Assembly: GCF_921293095.1 (NCBI RefSeq)
Contig: NC_060254.1
Coordinates: 56,714,069 to 56,778,068 of the forward strand
Direction of reading: 5' to 3'
Length of the DNA stretch: 64,000 nt
Source: Ischnura elegans
Taxonomy: Eukaryota; Arthropoda; Insecta; Odonata; Coenagrionidae
Shown: positions 45,281 to 57,159 of the stretch, piece after piece
Position numbering within the stretch: position 1 is the first letter of the stretch
Layout: every line of letters starts with the position of its first letter
Notes under the pieces: generated by a model
What the model was told of the DNA's origin: nothing
Seen by the model: the letters and a program-made list of their open reading frames with translations, nothing else
Database searches by the model: none
Translations under genes and position numbers: made by a program

Positions 45281-46211
45281 GTTAATTTTTTTTTCAAAAG
45301 CGATTTACTTGGCGATAAAAATAAATTATAGCATATTTAAATACCTGGACAAGAAACAGACTTCCTCGTCAGGCCATGTGATCCACACGCTCCCATTGGT
45401 TAAGAATTTGTTCCTGAAACGAGATCCGAACAAAAATATTTATCGATTTAAATTAGTGCCAAGGAATTGGATGATTTGGCCGTTGAAAAGTTATCGAATC
45501 GGTGGAGACCTTAGATGCCGCCTGGATTAAGTGGAGCGAGGTATGGGAGGGACCCCTTATGAAAAAAATAGCTGCTTTTATTTACACCAGGAGACTGGGT
45601 TAACATCGATCAATTTTTTACATAGATATATTTTCAGAGCAGAAAAATATTTCGTTAATATTTTTTTAGTGCATTCGTCGAATTTCAGAGGAAATCAACT
45701 TTGCGTACTTCTGCTACTACATGACTACTTTTCCATTCTAGTTTACATCTATTTCGGATTTACATCCACCCCTTTGGAATGGGAGTTCTTAGTTCTAGTA
45801 TATATGTACTCAACCTTTATTGTCCGGGAAAAGACGAATTCCATACTTATGGGTTCGGAAAAATACCTCTCTTAATTTAATTTTTAAAAGTCGGACCTCG
45901 ATATATAAATACCACACGAATTGTACCGTCTAGACTCGTACAGACACGTAGCGATCAATGTTTGTTGTCGAAACGGGGTATTTGGAGACACGGAAAAACC
46001 TAAGACGGAGGAATCTAGTATTAACTGTAAAAGAATATAAAGGGGAAAAACCAGGCAAAGGGGAAGGACAATCGAGGGAAGAATAAGAAGTGATGAGGGT
46101 AAAGAAAGGAAACGCGCATGACACGAGTAATGCCCCGTTCGGACCACGGTTGTCTCGGCGATCGTCCGAACGATGGTTGGCAGAACTAGCTGTGTGAATG
46201 CATGTCCAGAC

Positions 46212-46542
46212 CATGGGCGCATCCAGAATCAAAACTAGGGGGCGGGGAGGGGGGGAAACTAGCCGCGGTCGTTCAAGTTGTAACTTTTTTTTGCACAGAT
46301 ATGGTTAATGAAACCAAAATTTTAAATATTAGGAAAATAAATAGCCATTATGACAGCAATTTATTAGTTTTTGTAATAATTTGCTTGGAAAAATAATGAT
46401 TTTTAACTTAGTTCCATGTCTTATGCTAATATCATTTTTCTTCAAAGGGAACATTTGTTCATAACTTTTGTTTTGTACTAAATTTATTTTCGCTTCTGGG
46501 TAGTTGCCCCCCCCCCCCCGGCCCCCGCTGGGTACGCCCTTG
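46212..46542. mobile_element. hAT-like MITE, 331 bp
   Basis: The flanks GTCCAGAC and GTCCGGAC match at 7 of 8. The ends CATGGGCGCATCCAG and CTGGGTACGCCCTTG are imperfect inverted repeats. The interior shares the GTTCAAGTTGTA block with the MITE at 56910. Poly-G and poly-C runs sit just inside the ends. Confidence 0.82.
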
Positions 46543-49080
46543 GTCCGGACAATAGTACTTGTAGTTCCGTACGACGTTGCCACTTTACGATGGTTACGAT
46601 GGCGATTACCGGAAGAGGAAGCTACAAGAGAAATACGAAAAGTTTGTGAAGCTCACGTCGCCCAATTTTTCTTCATGTATTTGTTTAAGCAAGGAAGAAT
46701 ATGGGCGGAAAAAGATGTTTACATGTTAGATACACGTTGAACACAGTAATATATTAACCCTACATACCTCAACAGCTGTGCTAACCGTCAATTTCTCGTT
46801 CAATCTAGATATTCTTATCAAGTTGTATCTCATCTTACGGTCAGCTTTGTTATTATATTGTGTATTATTACGCGCATAATGTTTTTTTTCTTAAGGTATT
46901 GTGTATTTTGTTTGTATGTGTTATCATTTCCACAATTTATGAAATTTAAAGTTAGCCTAAACACAGGCTTATTGCCTTATAGGCTTCCTTACTTCCTTGA
47001 ATGGACGTAATATTCTGTAAAAAATATGTATGCATGGAAGAATAAATTATTATTATAATTATAATTATTATATCAGCCCTGGAGGGCAGCACAGGTTTCA
47101 ACCATCGTAGTGTGAATGCTCGATACTACCAACGAACGCTGGGGCATTCGTAATCTGAACGAGGCATTACTAAGGAGGGAGGTTGATAGCAGGGAGGGGC
47201 GGGAGTTTTAGGCAGTAAGGCAAGGAGGAGGGGGGAGAGAGGTCCCCGAAAGGGTAGCTGGGTAAGGGGTGAGGATAGAATGGGCAGGGGTTCGAGGAGA
47301 GGATTACAGGCAAAAAATGGTCAACACAAGACTATTGGGAGTGGGTGTGTGGACGAGAAAAAACCGTAAAGGGTAGAGTCGGATAAAAAGAGTGAAGAAG
47401 GTCTTTGACCATTTTTTTGGGAAGGAAATATTGAGGATAGGAGGGCGGGTGTCAAAAAATTTGTTCATTCATGAGCACACTACACCTATGAGCAAAATTT
47501 CAACGGTTCATAAATTTCAAGGCTAGGGCAAAGGTGTACGTTTAATTGCTATATTAAAAACCGCGATGTAAAATGCCAATGGTGCTGATTTCTATGGTAT
47601 TGGTATAAATACATTTAAAAAATAAAGAATTTCGAATCGAGTATGCAAGAATGGGCAATTTACTTCCACCAACATGCAATAGAAGATTGCGTAGTGCATT
47701 TTAGTGGAAAATATTATCGTCGTTTAAAAAAAGTCATATGGTGCAAGTTAGTGATGATTCACCCCCTACCATATGCCTCTGTAGGTTTTCTAGCGGGGTA
47801 ATGTGTAGATAATGTAGATGAAGGTGAATGGGAAGTTTTTAACACGTTTTTGGCTACAAGTGACGTCTAATAACTATTTTTACAACACCTTGCATATTCT
47901 TTTATTGTAGTATTGAAGCTTCCACTGGTCTGGCCTATGTAACGCAATAAACTTAAATCAAATTTTACTTTTTATAAGCCGAGCTATTGGAGAGGTTGTA
48001 TTTTACCTTCGTCAAAGTACAGAATTTTTCCCATGACAACGAGGTTGCAAATTGAAGTAAATATTGAGTTTATCTTTGGGGAATGCACGAGCAAGTTAAT
48101 TGGAAAGATCTGCCACAGCCATAATGTGCACTATTTTTTTAGGCGTTCTATCATAAGGGCAAAAGAGTTTGGATGTGAAATATTATTAGTTTTTAAGGTT
48201 CTCGGTAAGGTAAGAAAGTAAATTTTAGTTAGAGTATTCAAGCTGTAGCCATAAGAGATTGAAACAGATTTATCGTTGGAAAGCCCATAGCTGAAATAGG
48301 TAGTATTTTAATGGTAATTTGACAAGTCTATATTACACTGAATGAAAGGCAGATAGTTTTTTGAAGGCAAGGTGGCATGAGTCACTTTGAATAACTGTGT
48401 CACCATAGTAGGCTTCTCTGTACACGTAAAAGTCGTTTTCGTTAGCAGCTGATATGGAAAAATTATTTTAATACGATATGACGAACCTCAACTAAATATT
48501 ACCTGAGTCGGTTGAATACATTACCATCTACACCTATTTAAAAAATGGCGAAAGTCTTTGGATGCGCTCTTATTTCCGACTCCATGTTGGAGAAATTCTA
48601 CCGTTTTATGCACGATGCCTTTTCGTTTAGCCTGGAGTTCAGTCTGATCAGCTATCATCACTACTCAGCATCGCTGATGAACAAATGAATTCATGCTATT
48701 ACAGCGGCTGGGTAAGCATCCATTTTACTAATCGTTAGTACTATACCACATTCAAACTCCTTCGATAACTCAGCATTTAACATCTCATTCTATTCATGTA
48801 CGCAATCATCTTCAACACCCTTTTGTCCTTCCTCTTATGACACGGTTTTCTGTACCCCTTTTCTCAATAGTTTACTCTTCCAATCCATGCTGTCTTATTT
48901 TTTCCAAGATAAAAAGGCCACTCGCTCCATCAAATGAATTCAATACATGTGGTTAATTTAACTATTCGGGGTAAATTTTTCGTGAGGAAAGCAATGACTC
49001 ACAGGGGTTAATGCAAAAACGAACCACGTGAGGCCCATGCACAAGGCTGAGGAATACAGTCCAGTTAAAAACTTGTGGGC
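46543..49080. other. Spacer with purine-rich tract and possible LINE 3' end
   Basis: 46900-47070 ends in AATAAATTATTATTATAATT and may be a LINE 3' tail. 47165-47420 is about 250 bp of G/A-rich sequence. The rest is AT-rich with nothing seen. Confidence 0.35.
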
Positions 49081-49088
49081 CCCTAAAT

Positions 49089-49762
49089 CAGGGATGGCAG
49101 TAGAAACTAAAAGAAAGTCAAAACCAGTAAAATTTCAATATTTTCGTTCCCGGAAGAGTAATGTAGAAACAAAACGAAATGGATTTAAACCCGGGGAGCT
49201 AAACTCGGGGTCGAGACGAAATCGGAGTCAAAACTACTTAGGATGGAAACTAAACTAAAACTCTGGTACGAAACGAAACACAGATTATGTTTCGCACAGG
49301 GTGGACCACGTGCTTTACCTTGGTACAGTTTAGTTTCGACGCATACACCGAGTACGAAGTATGGTTGAATGAAGTAGAGGTTCGGCATTAGCCTAGCGCC
49401 ATTAGATACATGGGGTACCCATATTTTTACCACTAACAGGAGAACGGTGAACACAAACTGGCCATTCTATTTTTAAGCTCGATTTTTTTTAACCTCTCTA
49501 CACGTATGTCAAACGTAATGGGTCGAAACTATTCCCTCTTCGAAAAAAGCCCCTCCACTCAGCTTCTGGGATCGAAACTTCACTATGAGTAGCGGAGTTT
49601 CGATTAATTAAGTTTCGTTACTGGGAGTAAGTTTCGTCCCAGGTCGAAGCTAAACTCCATTATGATTTTAATTTCGTGCGGGAATAAAACTAAACCTAGG
49701 CCTCGTATTTTCGTTTCCCTCCGGGTCGAAACGAAGCATTTTCGTTTCACTTGCCATCCCTG
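49089..49762. mobile_element. hAT-like element, 674 bp, perfect 8-bp target duplication
   Basis: CCCTAAAT occurs at 49081-49088 and 49763-49770. The ends are CAGGGATGGCAGTAGAAAC and, inverted, CAGGGATGGCAAGTGAAAC. The inside is rich in GAAACGAAA/TTTCGTTTC words, many in inverted arrangement. It has no transposase. Confidence 0.88.
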
Positions 49763-50004
49763 CCCTAAATGCTCTAGCAAGTGTGGGGAGAGTGACTTTA
49801 GTGTGGGACCTTCGAAGGGGCGGCAAAGTGCTGTCAAGCGTAGACCTTCAATGGAGTCCGGTCCCAAGAAAATTTGCAGATAATTTTAACACACACCCTC
49901 GTGTCACGGTGCTTCTTACACCATCGCGTCACGTCATTCGCTCACAAAACCGACGTCCGCGCAGGGGCAACCGAGTTTCAAACGGAGTGTAGCTCAGAAC
50001 CGGT

Positions 50005-50335
50005 GATCATGTCGGCATGAGTTCGTGACGTCATCAGTGATGAAAAATACGGGTCTCATCATTATTCAAACGCTATCAGCAGCGGCCAAAGAAAAAAAAA
50101 GATTCGTGAACGAGCTCATTGCGGCTCTGTCTTTCTACTTGCATCTGATTAGTGGTCCGGTCGGCATGAGTTCGTGACGTCATCAGTGCGTTTACGATGG
50201 GTTGAGGCAGTCGATTATCCACTGCGAATGGCTTGGGAATTTGGCGGCTGATTGAAAAACGGAAAAATTCGTGTCACGTAATTTTTCAAACGGTTTCGCA
50301 ATCGGCAATAAAAAATTATTGGTAAACGACCCCAT
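50005..50335 (+). repeat. CRE-bearing tandem repeat, second array (two units)
   Basis: GGTCGGCATGAGTTCGTGACGTCATCAGTG-like starts occur at about 50009 and 50159, 150 bp apart; they are identical over some 24 bp. Each is followed by a TTCAAACG-T-C block, and the second by AATCGGCAATAAAAAATTAT. These match the end of the array at 34 kb. Confidence 0.75.
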
Positions 50336-50440
50336 GGACCAAGGTTCTTCAACCCGTGGCCCCCAGGCCGCACGCGGCCCCTCGGCTAATTTCTTGCGGC
50401 CCCTAGAGGCTTAAGAACACATTGTACAGATGCACATCTG
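50335..50440 (+). mobile_element. Probable hAT element end
   Basis: AAGGTTCTTCAACCCGTGGC and CGCACGCGGCCCCTCGGC resemble the widespread hAT terminus that reads as a 'GGTTCTCAAC-GTGGCCC-GGCCGC-GCGGCCC' series. No matching right end was seen. Confidence 0.5.
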
Positions 50441-51668
50441 GAGAGCATTCTGGGGGTTGCAACTACAAAAATAGAACCAAATATCGACACACTCGTCAAA
50501 AATGAACAATGCCAAAATCCGCATTGGTTGAATGAACTTTTTAATCAATAAAGATTATTGCAAAATGCTTGCAATACCCATACCATAGTCTTTCATGTTT
50601 TAGTCTTATTACTTGCTTCTGATTTCATTGTCCATCAAGGAAGGATTGTTAGCACAGATGATGCTATCGATCGCTGAGGTTGCTCGAATCAAGCGAATGC
50701 ACGATCAGACTCATCGGCTACTCAACTGCTCGCCTCTCGCTTAAGAAGATTCGCGTGATGACTAGGCGCTTAAAATCGCGAGAGAGGAAGGGTGGAGGGG
50801 GAAGAGGACCTTCCCGCCACCCTCCCTACCCACCCGCACACAGTCTTGCCAACTTTTCCGCATAAAACCACGTTCTCCCGTATAAGGAAAGTTCTTTTAT
50901 ATAGTACTCTATTCGTTAGGATGATGAAGCATTCTCAGCCTGTTTGGAATGTAATTTAATTTATTATTATTCTATGTTTTATACACAGGGTGCAGAAAAA
51001 ATCGTTCACGTTAGTTTAACCCCAGATGTCAGCAGGAATCAAAATTAAAAATGATGTTTCGGTGGAAAACGCACTATTTTTAAACTAAAGAAAGTTCAAG
51101 CAAGGTGCTTCGATTCGCCGCGAAAGTGCTCTGTTGCCGGAGACTCTGGACAACTAATGACCTCGAATTCTTTGCCAGCCAGAGATCTCGATGCATCCAA
51201 GTCATTTTGTTAGCTCAGTGATAGGGTGGTAATAGGGCTAACTCGCGGCCAATCAGAGCAATTGGCACAAAGCTTTTTTAGTTTTTAAAAATGGTGCATT
51301 TTCGGTTATCTGACTGGTGGAGGTGAGATTTGCTCACCGGTACAGTTTCTACGTTCGCACCTACTCCTACCGTAATCGAATGATGATCGAAACATCTTTA
51401 GTAATTTTGGTCCGTCTGGCATCAGCTATTCATACAATTTTCAATTTACGAGGGCCGTTTTTTTTATAAACTCCGGTGGGTCATGAACAAAAGACAAAGG
51501 GATTGATTAAAAATGATGTCATTGCTAAATATTTAGCGCACGTATGGTGTCCTTTCGACATAATCGCCTCGGCGATGGAATTGGTCGTGTCTGTGGACGA
51601 ACTATAATATACCTTCTTCATCGGATGTTGCCGCCAATGACTTCCAATGAATTTTGGCTTTGTCTGTA

Positions 51669-52985
51669 CGAGGTGCATTCAAGTTCTAAGACCTCCGATT
51701 TTTTTCTAATTAACTACTCACCCGAAATCGATGAAACTGGCGTTACTTCTCGACGTAATCGCCCTGCAGACGTACACATTTTTCACAACGTTGACGCCAT
51801 GATTCCATGGCAGCGGCGAAGGCTTCTTTAGGAGTCTGTTTTGACCACTGGAAAATCGCTGAGGCAATAGCAGCACAGCTGGTGAATGTGCGGCCACGGA
51901 GAGCGTCTTTCATTGATGGAAAAAGCCAAAAGTCACTAGGAGCCTGGTCAGGTGAGTAGGGAGCATGAGGAATCACTTCAAAGTTGTTATCACGAAAAAA
52001 CTGTTGCGTAACGTTAGCTCGATGTGCGGGTGCGTTGTCTTGGTGAAACAGCACACGCGCAGCCCTTCCCGGACGTTTTTGTTGCAGTGCAGGAAGGAAT
52101 TTGTTCTTCAAAACATTTTCGTAGGATGCACCTGTTACCGTAGTGCCCTTTGGAACGCAATGGGTAAGGATTACGCCCTCGCTGTCCCAGAACATGGACA
52201 CCATCATTTTTTCAGCACTGGCGGTTACCCGAAATTTTTTTGGTGGCGGTGAATCTGTGTGCTTCATTGAGCTGACTGGCGCTTTGTTTCTGGATTGAAA
52301 AATGGCATCCACGTCTCATCCATTGTCACAATCGAAGAAAATAAAGTCCCATTCATGCTGTCGTTGCGCGTCAACATTGCTTGGCAACATGCCACACGGA
52401 CAGCCTTGCGGTCGTCCGTCAGCATTCGCGGCACCCACCTGGATGACACTTTTCGCATTTTCAGGTCGTCATACAGGATTGTGTGCACAGAACCCACAGA
52501 AATGCCAACTTTGGAGGCGATCTGTTCAACAGTCATTCGGCGATCCCCCAAAACAATTCTCTCCACTTTCTCGATCATGTCGTCAGATCGGCTTGTGCGA
52601 GCCCGAGGTTGTTTCGGTTTGTTGTCACACGATGTTCTGCCTTCATTAAACTGTCGCACCCACGAACGCACTTTCGGCACATCCATAACTCCATCCCCAC
52701 ATGACTCCTTCAACTGTCGATGAATTTCAATTGGTATCACACCACGCAAATTCAGATAACGAATGATTGCACGCTGTTCAAGTAAGGAAAACGTCGCCAT
52801 TTTAAGTATCTAAAACAGTTCTCATTCTCGCCGCTGGTGGTAAAATTCCATCTATCGTGCTGTGCTGCCATCTCTGGGACGTATTGGTAATGAACGTGCC
52901 CTTATTTTTAAACAATGCGCATGTTTCTAGCTCTTTCCAGTCCGGAGAAAATAAATCGGAGGCCTTAGAACTTGAATGCACCTCG
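51669..52985 (-). mobile_element. Near-complete mariner (Tc1/mariner, DD34D) transposon
   Basis: The element is 1317 bp long, the usual mariner size. Its ends are near-perfect inverted repeats of about 33 bp beginning CGAGGTGCATTC at 51669 and mirrored up to 52985, with one or two mismatches. A TA dinucleotide flanks each end (51667-51668 and 52986-52987), as expected for mariner target duplication. The transposase lies on the minus strand inside it. It is inserted into the remains of another mariner. Confidence 0.95.
51743..52800 (-). pseudogene. Mariner transposase, one frameshift
   Basis: This is a cut-and-paste transposase of the DD34D mariner family, about 345 residues in total, acting in the nucleus on its own inverted repeats. 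The first frame (52800 down to 52264, 178 residues) holds the amino-terminal helix-turn-helix region (a second one near 91-112), the WVPxxLT-like linker near 122-128 and the first catalytic aspartate in MDETW (D161). The second frame (about 52312 down to 51743) holds HQDNAPAH (D92 of that frame) and SPDQAPSDFW (D127). Exactly 34 residues separate these two aspartates. It ends in the family's GDYVEK. A single missing base near 52264-52270 shifts the frame between the two parts, so all catalytic residues survive but not in one frame. The copy is probably inactive, though recently so. Confidence 0.93.
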
Positions 52986-53049
52986 TAGCTCATCTCCCGT
53001 TTGAAAACGCTACCCTACTAGCCACATCTTCATCTAAGCGTGAAATGGA

Positions 53050-54520
53050 AGTTACATGGTCAGCAATGCAACAACACATGTGAGCGGATGCGCGATCGTG
53101 GCGTCGCACAGTGGGCTAGAATCGAAAAAAGCTGGCCAAAACCTCAAAATCGATTTTTATGAGGTAGGAAGTTGAAACTTCGCATACACATTCTCCAATA
53201 AACTGTGCATAACTACTCAGATTATTTTGGCCCTGTGTTTTCACTTTAACAATATATGTGAGGTCAAAGTTGAGCAAATTTATCGAAAAACGACCATCCT
53301 CGATTTTTTCTGAAAATTGCCGACTTTATCCTCGTGCAGTGGTTTTATAAATAGTTTTATCGACAAAACTGTTATACCATCTTAATTAACACTTCTTATT
53401 CTTTCATTTGAAGGGTTTTTAAAGATTTTGTTTCATCAATAACCATAGATATATAACAAAATGGCGGAGCCTGTTTTCAACCCATTTTTTTACATAAACG
53501 TAGAAAAAAGTAGACATTATCATCGGCTTACACTAAGTAACTTATATCATGTCGTTTTTTGAAGCTTCTATATAGTGAATCTAAAGTCAAACCTTGCACC
53601 AATTTGCAACCCCGAATTTTAAATCGTTTTTTCGAACGCACGGACGACTCCGGTTCTGGCCGGCGGCGGCGGAGAGTACGGCGACGCGGCAAGCGGATGG
53701 ATGCAATATGGTCTCATTCACTTTTATGTGTGGATAACAGATACATTAGTGGCAACAAATAAACACCAGAAAGTAAAATTAATAAATATTGCTACGAATG
53801 ACTCTCATTATGCAATCGCTGGGCACTGCAAGAGGTGCACTGAAAGGTTTCTTTCTTTGAGTGCATTCCATGGAGAATGGACTTAAATCGCGTGCTTAAA
53901 GTGGGGAAACGGACTCTTTTACTAACTTATAAACTTTTTAACAATAAAAATTAATATATTTCTTAAACGTGATGGAAAATGGCTCAATACAGTACTTGAT
54001 TTTGCCGAATTTTGCCAAATCAAATACTGTCTTGGTGCTTGAAGAGTTCATTATTCTTATCCAGTAAGGTTATTTAGTTTATATTCTCGATTTAAAGCAA
54101 TCAATAACTATTCCTTATGCAGCACAATTTACATGTTGCTCTAGTTTAGCCAGTGCAGATTGGCAGTGGCTCTCTCCAGTGTGTTTCTATAATTTTAATT
54201 TCTGGTAGGTTTTTTTCAGTTTATGATTGTAGTGTTTCGGGTGGTGAGAATTTTGGCTCTATATGAATGAGCACAAATTTATTTGCTACGGCCTTTTTAT
54301 GGCCTTTCAGTCTGCATCTGAAGATCCTGTTGCTTACTGGTGATTGATCTCCCCCTGCCAAACACCCTGGAGGTGGCTCGCAAGGTAAATAGTGGAAGAC
54401 TTCCTGCGCAGATATGCTCAACCTACTTAAGTACCTTCAGGTGAGTCTTATGCCAGTAGTGAAGCTTATTCGTGAGGCCCTCTTCTATTTCCTCACGTGC
54501 ACATTTGCTTATTGTATGCA
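53050..54520. other. Spacer, possibly part of an unrecognised transposon
   Basis: CACAGTGGGCTAGAATCG at 53107 looks like a transposon end, but I found no partner or target duplication. 53640-53700 is a short GC-rich patch. Confidence 0.3.
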
Positions 54521-54532
54521 TGTAACCACGGG

Positions 54533-54824
54533 CAGTGGCGCAGCAAAAGGGGGGGGGGGTTTGGGGGATAACCCCCACCCCAGAGCTCTGAGAAATTTTT
54601 TCAGTCCATTTTACTTCATTGGATAAATTTAACTTACAGAATAGTGTAAGGATTAATAAAATATCCCACTGAAAGCCGTAGAACTCACCATTTATCTTAA
54701 AATTTTCTAGGGGACGCCCCCCGCCACTCCCGCTTACCCTAACGGATATTCTATACCCTCCAGACCTCCTAGTATTAGTTGCGCCCTAACCCCCCACTAG
54801 CCTTAATTCCTAGCAGCGTCCCTG
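54533..54824. mobile_element. hAT-like MITE, 292 bp, perfect 8-bp target duplication
   Basis: ACCACGGG occurs at 54525-54532 and 54825-54832. The ends are CAGTGGCGCAGC and GCAGCGTCCCTG. It is about 75-80 percent identical to the MITE at 55039. Confidence 0.9.
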
Positions 54825-55038
54825 ACCACGGGCGAGACGATAGACGATACCCAAGTGAGTCCCGCGGAAGCTTGATGTATGCAACAACTTTGCGAAATTT
54901 TCATCCGGTTTCCATAAATATCCGCAGTGCGGCGAAGAGAACAAAGTGATCCATTTATTATCAATATTTGCAATCGTGATCGTTTGCAAACGTGAGCAAT
55001 AGTTTGAGAATATTTTGATTTCGATACATTATCATCAT

Positions 55039-55340
55039 TAGTGGCGCAGCGAGGGGGGGGGGTATTTGGGGGATAAACCCCCTCCCAGAGCTCAGAGAAA
55101 GTTTTAAGTTTAATCCATTTTACTTAATGTATTAGTATTACTTATGGAATAGCGTTGGGATTAATGAAATGTCCCCCAGAAAGCCGTAAAACCCGCCATT
55201 TTGAACCATTAATCTTAAAATTTTCTGGAGGAGGGCCCCCGCAACTCCACTTACCCTTGGGGGTATGCAATACCCTCACACCCCAAAGTATTAGTTGCGC
55301 CTAAAACCCCCCCTAGCCTTAATTCTTAGCTGCGCCCCTG
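55039..55340. mobile_element. hAT-like MITE, 302 bp, perfect 8-bp target duplication
   Basis: ATCATCAT occurs at 55031-55038 and 55341-55348. The ends are TAGTGGCGCAGC and GCTGCGCCCCTG. It is a sister of the element at 54533, in the same orientation, 215 bp away. Confidence 0.88.
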
Positions 55341-55507
55341 ATCATCATAGATATACGATAAGTTATCTCCATGGTTTCCGGGTTATCTACGTCAACTATA
55401 TTAGTTTCTTTTAGACGAGCATTAGATCCCTCGTATCATCCGGGAGGGAATTGAAAATGAAATTGTGGCAGACATTTTTCATAGCGACGATGGGCAAAGC
55501 CCAAATA

Positions 55508-55665
55508 ATTTAAGTATACCGGGACTAGCCATGTTGAAAACTTTACGGAGTCAACCGCAAGGCACAAATTATGCGAAAAATCCACAGAGGGAAAAAAAAC
55601 CATTCGATTTGGGATCCCGGTCAAGGCGAGTGATTTTTTTCCTGTGGATCTTTCGCACAAATATG
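55508..55665. repeat. Relic of the tRNA-like inverted-pair repeat
   Basis: Blocks ACCGGGACTAGCCA, ACTTTACGGAGTCA and ATCCACAGAGG match the left flank of the pair at 13298-13375. After these come only the last 20 bases of the tRNA-like part (GGGATCCCGGTCAAGGCGAG) and an inverted echo of the flank. The centre of the repeat is deleted. Confidence 0.65.
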
Positions 55666-56169
55666 CTAAATACCTCTAAGATAAGACTCATGCGTAAATA
55701 CGCGTCAAAATCAGGGTCATCGACGCTGATTGGCTGCGCTACTTGCAGGCCACTCTGAATATGGTATATATTAACGGTCATTTCCATCTGTCGCCACTCA
55801 GACTTGATCTGAAGATGTGGCCAGGAAACGTCATCTTGAAAACTACTTGACATGGGTTACCCGGAAACTATGGAAGGAACTGAAATCCAGCGCCGTGAAA
55901 CCCTATCATAAATCATAAATGGAAATTTTCGTTTAATGTTCCTAATTATAACTTATACCTCTTCGAAATCGAATCGCTCCACCAACAGCGACGCGAGTTG
56001 TTCAACCCCATTTAACTGCGCGGTTGATGACAACATGCGGAATGGTTGGGTGGCCGACAGGATAATCATCTATAGCAATATTCGAGCATGTCCTTTTCGT
56101 GTATTTTCGGTCCCATTTGATTTATCTGAACATGAAGATAGACCCTTCGCGTAAAAAAAAAGCTTCGGC

Positions 56170-56770
56170 TCACCGCTCCCTCCTTCTTCCCGGCTGACCC
56201 TTCACCCTAGGATGAATTCCGCATGAGTTGGCAGCCCTGAAAACCCACCCCACCCCTAAAACCTTCCTTTGCCTCTCGCCGCCTCTTGACACCCGCTGAA
56301 CAAATGAAAGTCGCACCCCGCAGAGGTGGAGGCGGCAAAACGCTGTCCGCGTTGATTTGTGTGCTGGGGATGGGAGTAATATCGTGAGAGAGAGAGAGAG
56401 AGAGAGAGAACTCCAAACAAACACGCCGCCCAGCCAGTCAGTCAGTCATTTGGAAAGGGGGGGAGGGGATCGAGAATAAGAGGAGGGAAGTCTTCACACC
56501 AAATAATGGGTCCACGGGGGAGATGATGGCAGACAACGCCTCCCCGCGGCGAGATCCGGAAAGAGAGGGGCGCCCACCTGTGGCCGAACACAGCGCCTCG
56601 GCGGCGAACAATGCAGGCAGTGATCACGGAGAGCCATCGCATTATCACCTGCGCCGCAACGGAGCGAAGTGCTGTGATAAGAGAGCTCAAATTGGCTGCT
56701 CAGTCGAAGAAATCCGAGAGAAACGCCGAAACCAATTGACTGCAGGAGATATTAGCGAAGTAAGGCCTTG
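56170..56770. other. GC-rich island with (GA)n
   Basis: Frames of 69-84 codons on both strands without known domains. Confidence 0.4.
56385..56411 (+). repeat. (GA)n microsatellite
   Basis: A run of about 13 GA dinucleotides in a GC-rich island; similar GA or TC runs lie in the islands at 6228-6248 and 16775-16792. GA runs can bind GAGA-factor-like proteins, but this is inference. Confidence 0.9.
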
Positions 56771-56909
56771 AATACAGTTGAAATGCAGGGAGTAATGATT
56801 TTTCTGGAATTGAAGGTCTAACTTTCACATAATAGATTTTTTTCCTCTAAATGGCCAAGATCATCACTATAAATCAGACAATGCTACTGATAACATTAAA
56901 CATTCAGCT

Positions 56910-57158
56910 CAAGGGCGTACCCAGGATCAAAAATAGGGGGGGGGGGGGGGTAAGCCATGGTTGTTCAAGTTGTAGGCAAGATTTACCTAAACATGGAAAA
57001 AGTGAAAGAAATCAACATTTTAAAGTAACTGTAAGAGCTCTTTATAAGTTTTTAATATTATTTTCTTGACAAAATATTATTTTCCTTAAAGACATTTGCG
57101 ATTTTTGCTTCTATGTGGGGCAGCTGCCCTCTCCAGCCCCTCGCTGGTTACGCACATG
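56910..57158. mobile_element. hAT-like MITE, 249 bp
   Basis: The flanks ATTCAGCT and AATCAGCT match at 7 of 8. The ends CAAGGGCGTACCCAGG and GGTTACGCACATG are imperfect inverted repeats. It belongs to the same family as 46212-46542. Confidence 0.83.
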
Positions 57159-57159
57159 A

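Larger units (their letters stand above)
51449..53045 (-). mobile_element. Older decayed mariner 3' end, split by the younger mariner
   Basis: Two pieces flank the younger mariner: 51449-51666 and 52988 to about 53045. Read on the minus strand across the insertion, they give a mariner carboxy-terminal pattern with stops: a DEDV-like stretch, then a stretch ending in GDYVE. The outer edge at 51447-51449 shows TA followed by CGAGGGCCGTTTTT, a typical mariner terminal repeat and different from that of the inserted element. The 5' part was not found to the right, so the copy is truncated or too diverged to see. Confidence 0.6.

Noticed and set aside
46118..47170. Inverted repeat around GAACGGGGCATTACT as a transposon
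   Set aside because: A 15-bp similarity (46130 and 47153) is suggestive, but the flanks do not align and no target duplication was found.
53107..53850. hAT element starting CACAGTGGGC
   Set aside because: Only a plausible left end was seen; no matching right end or 8-bp duplication could be found.
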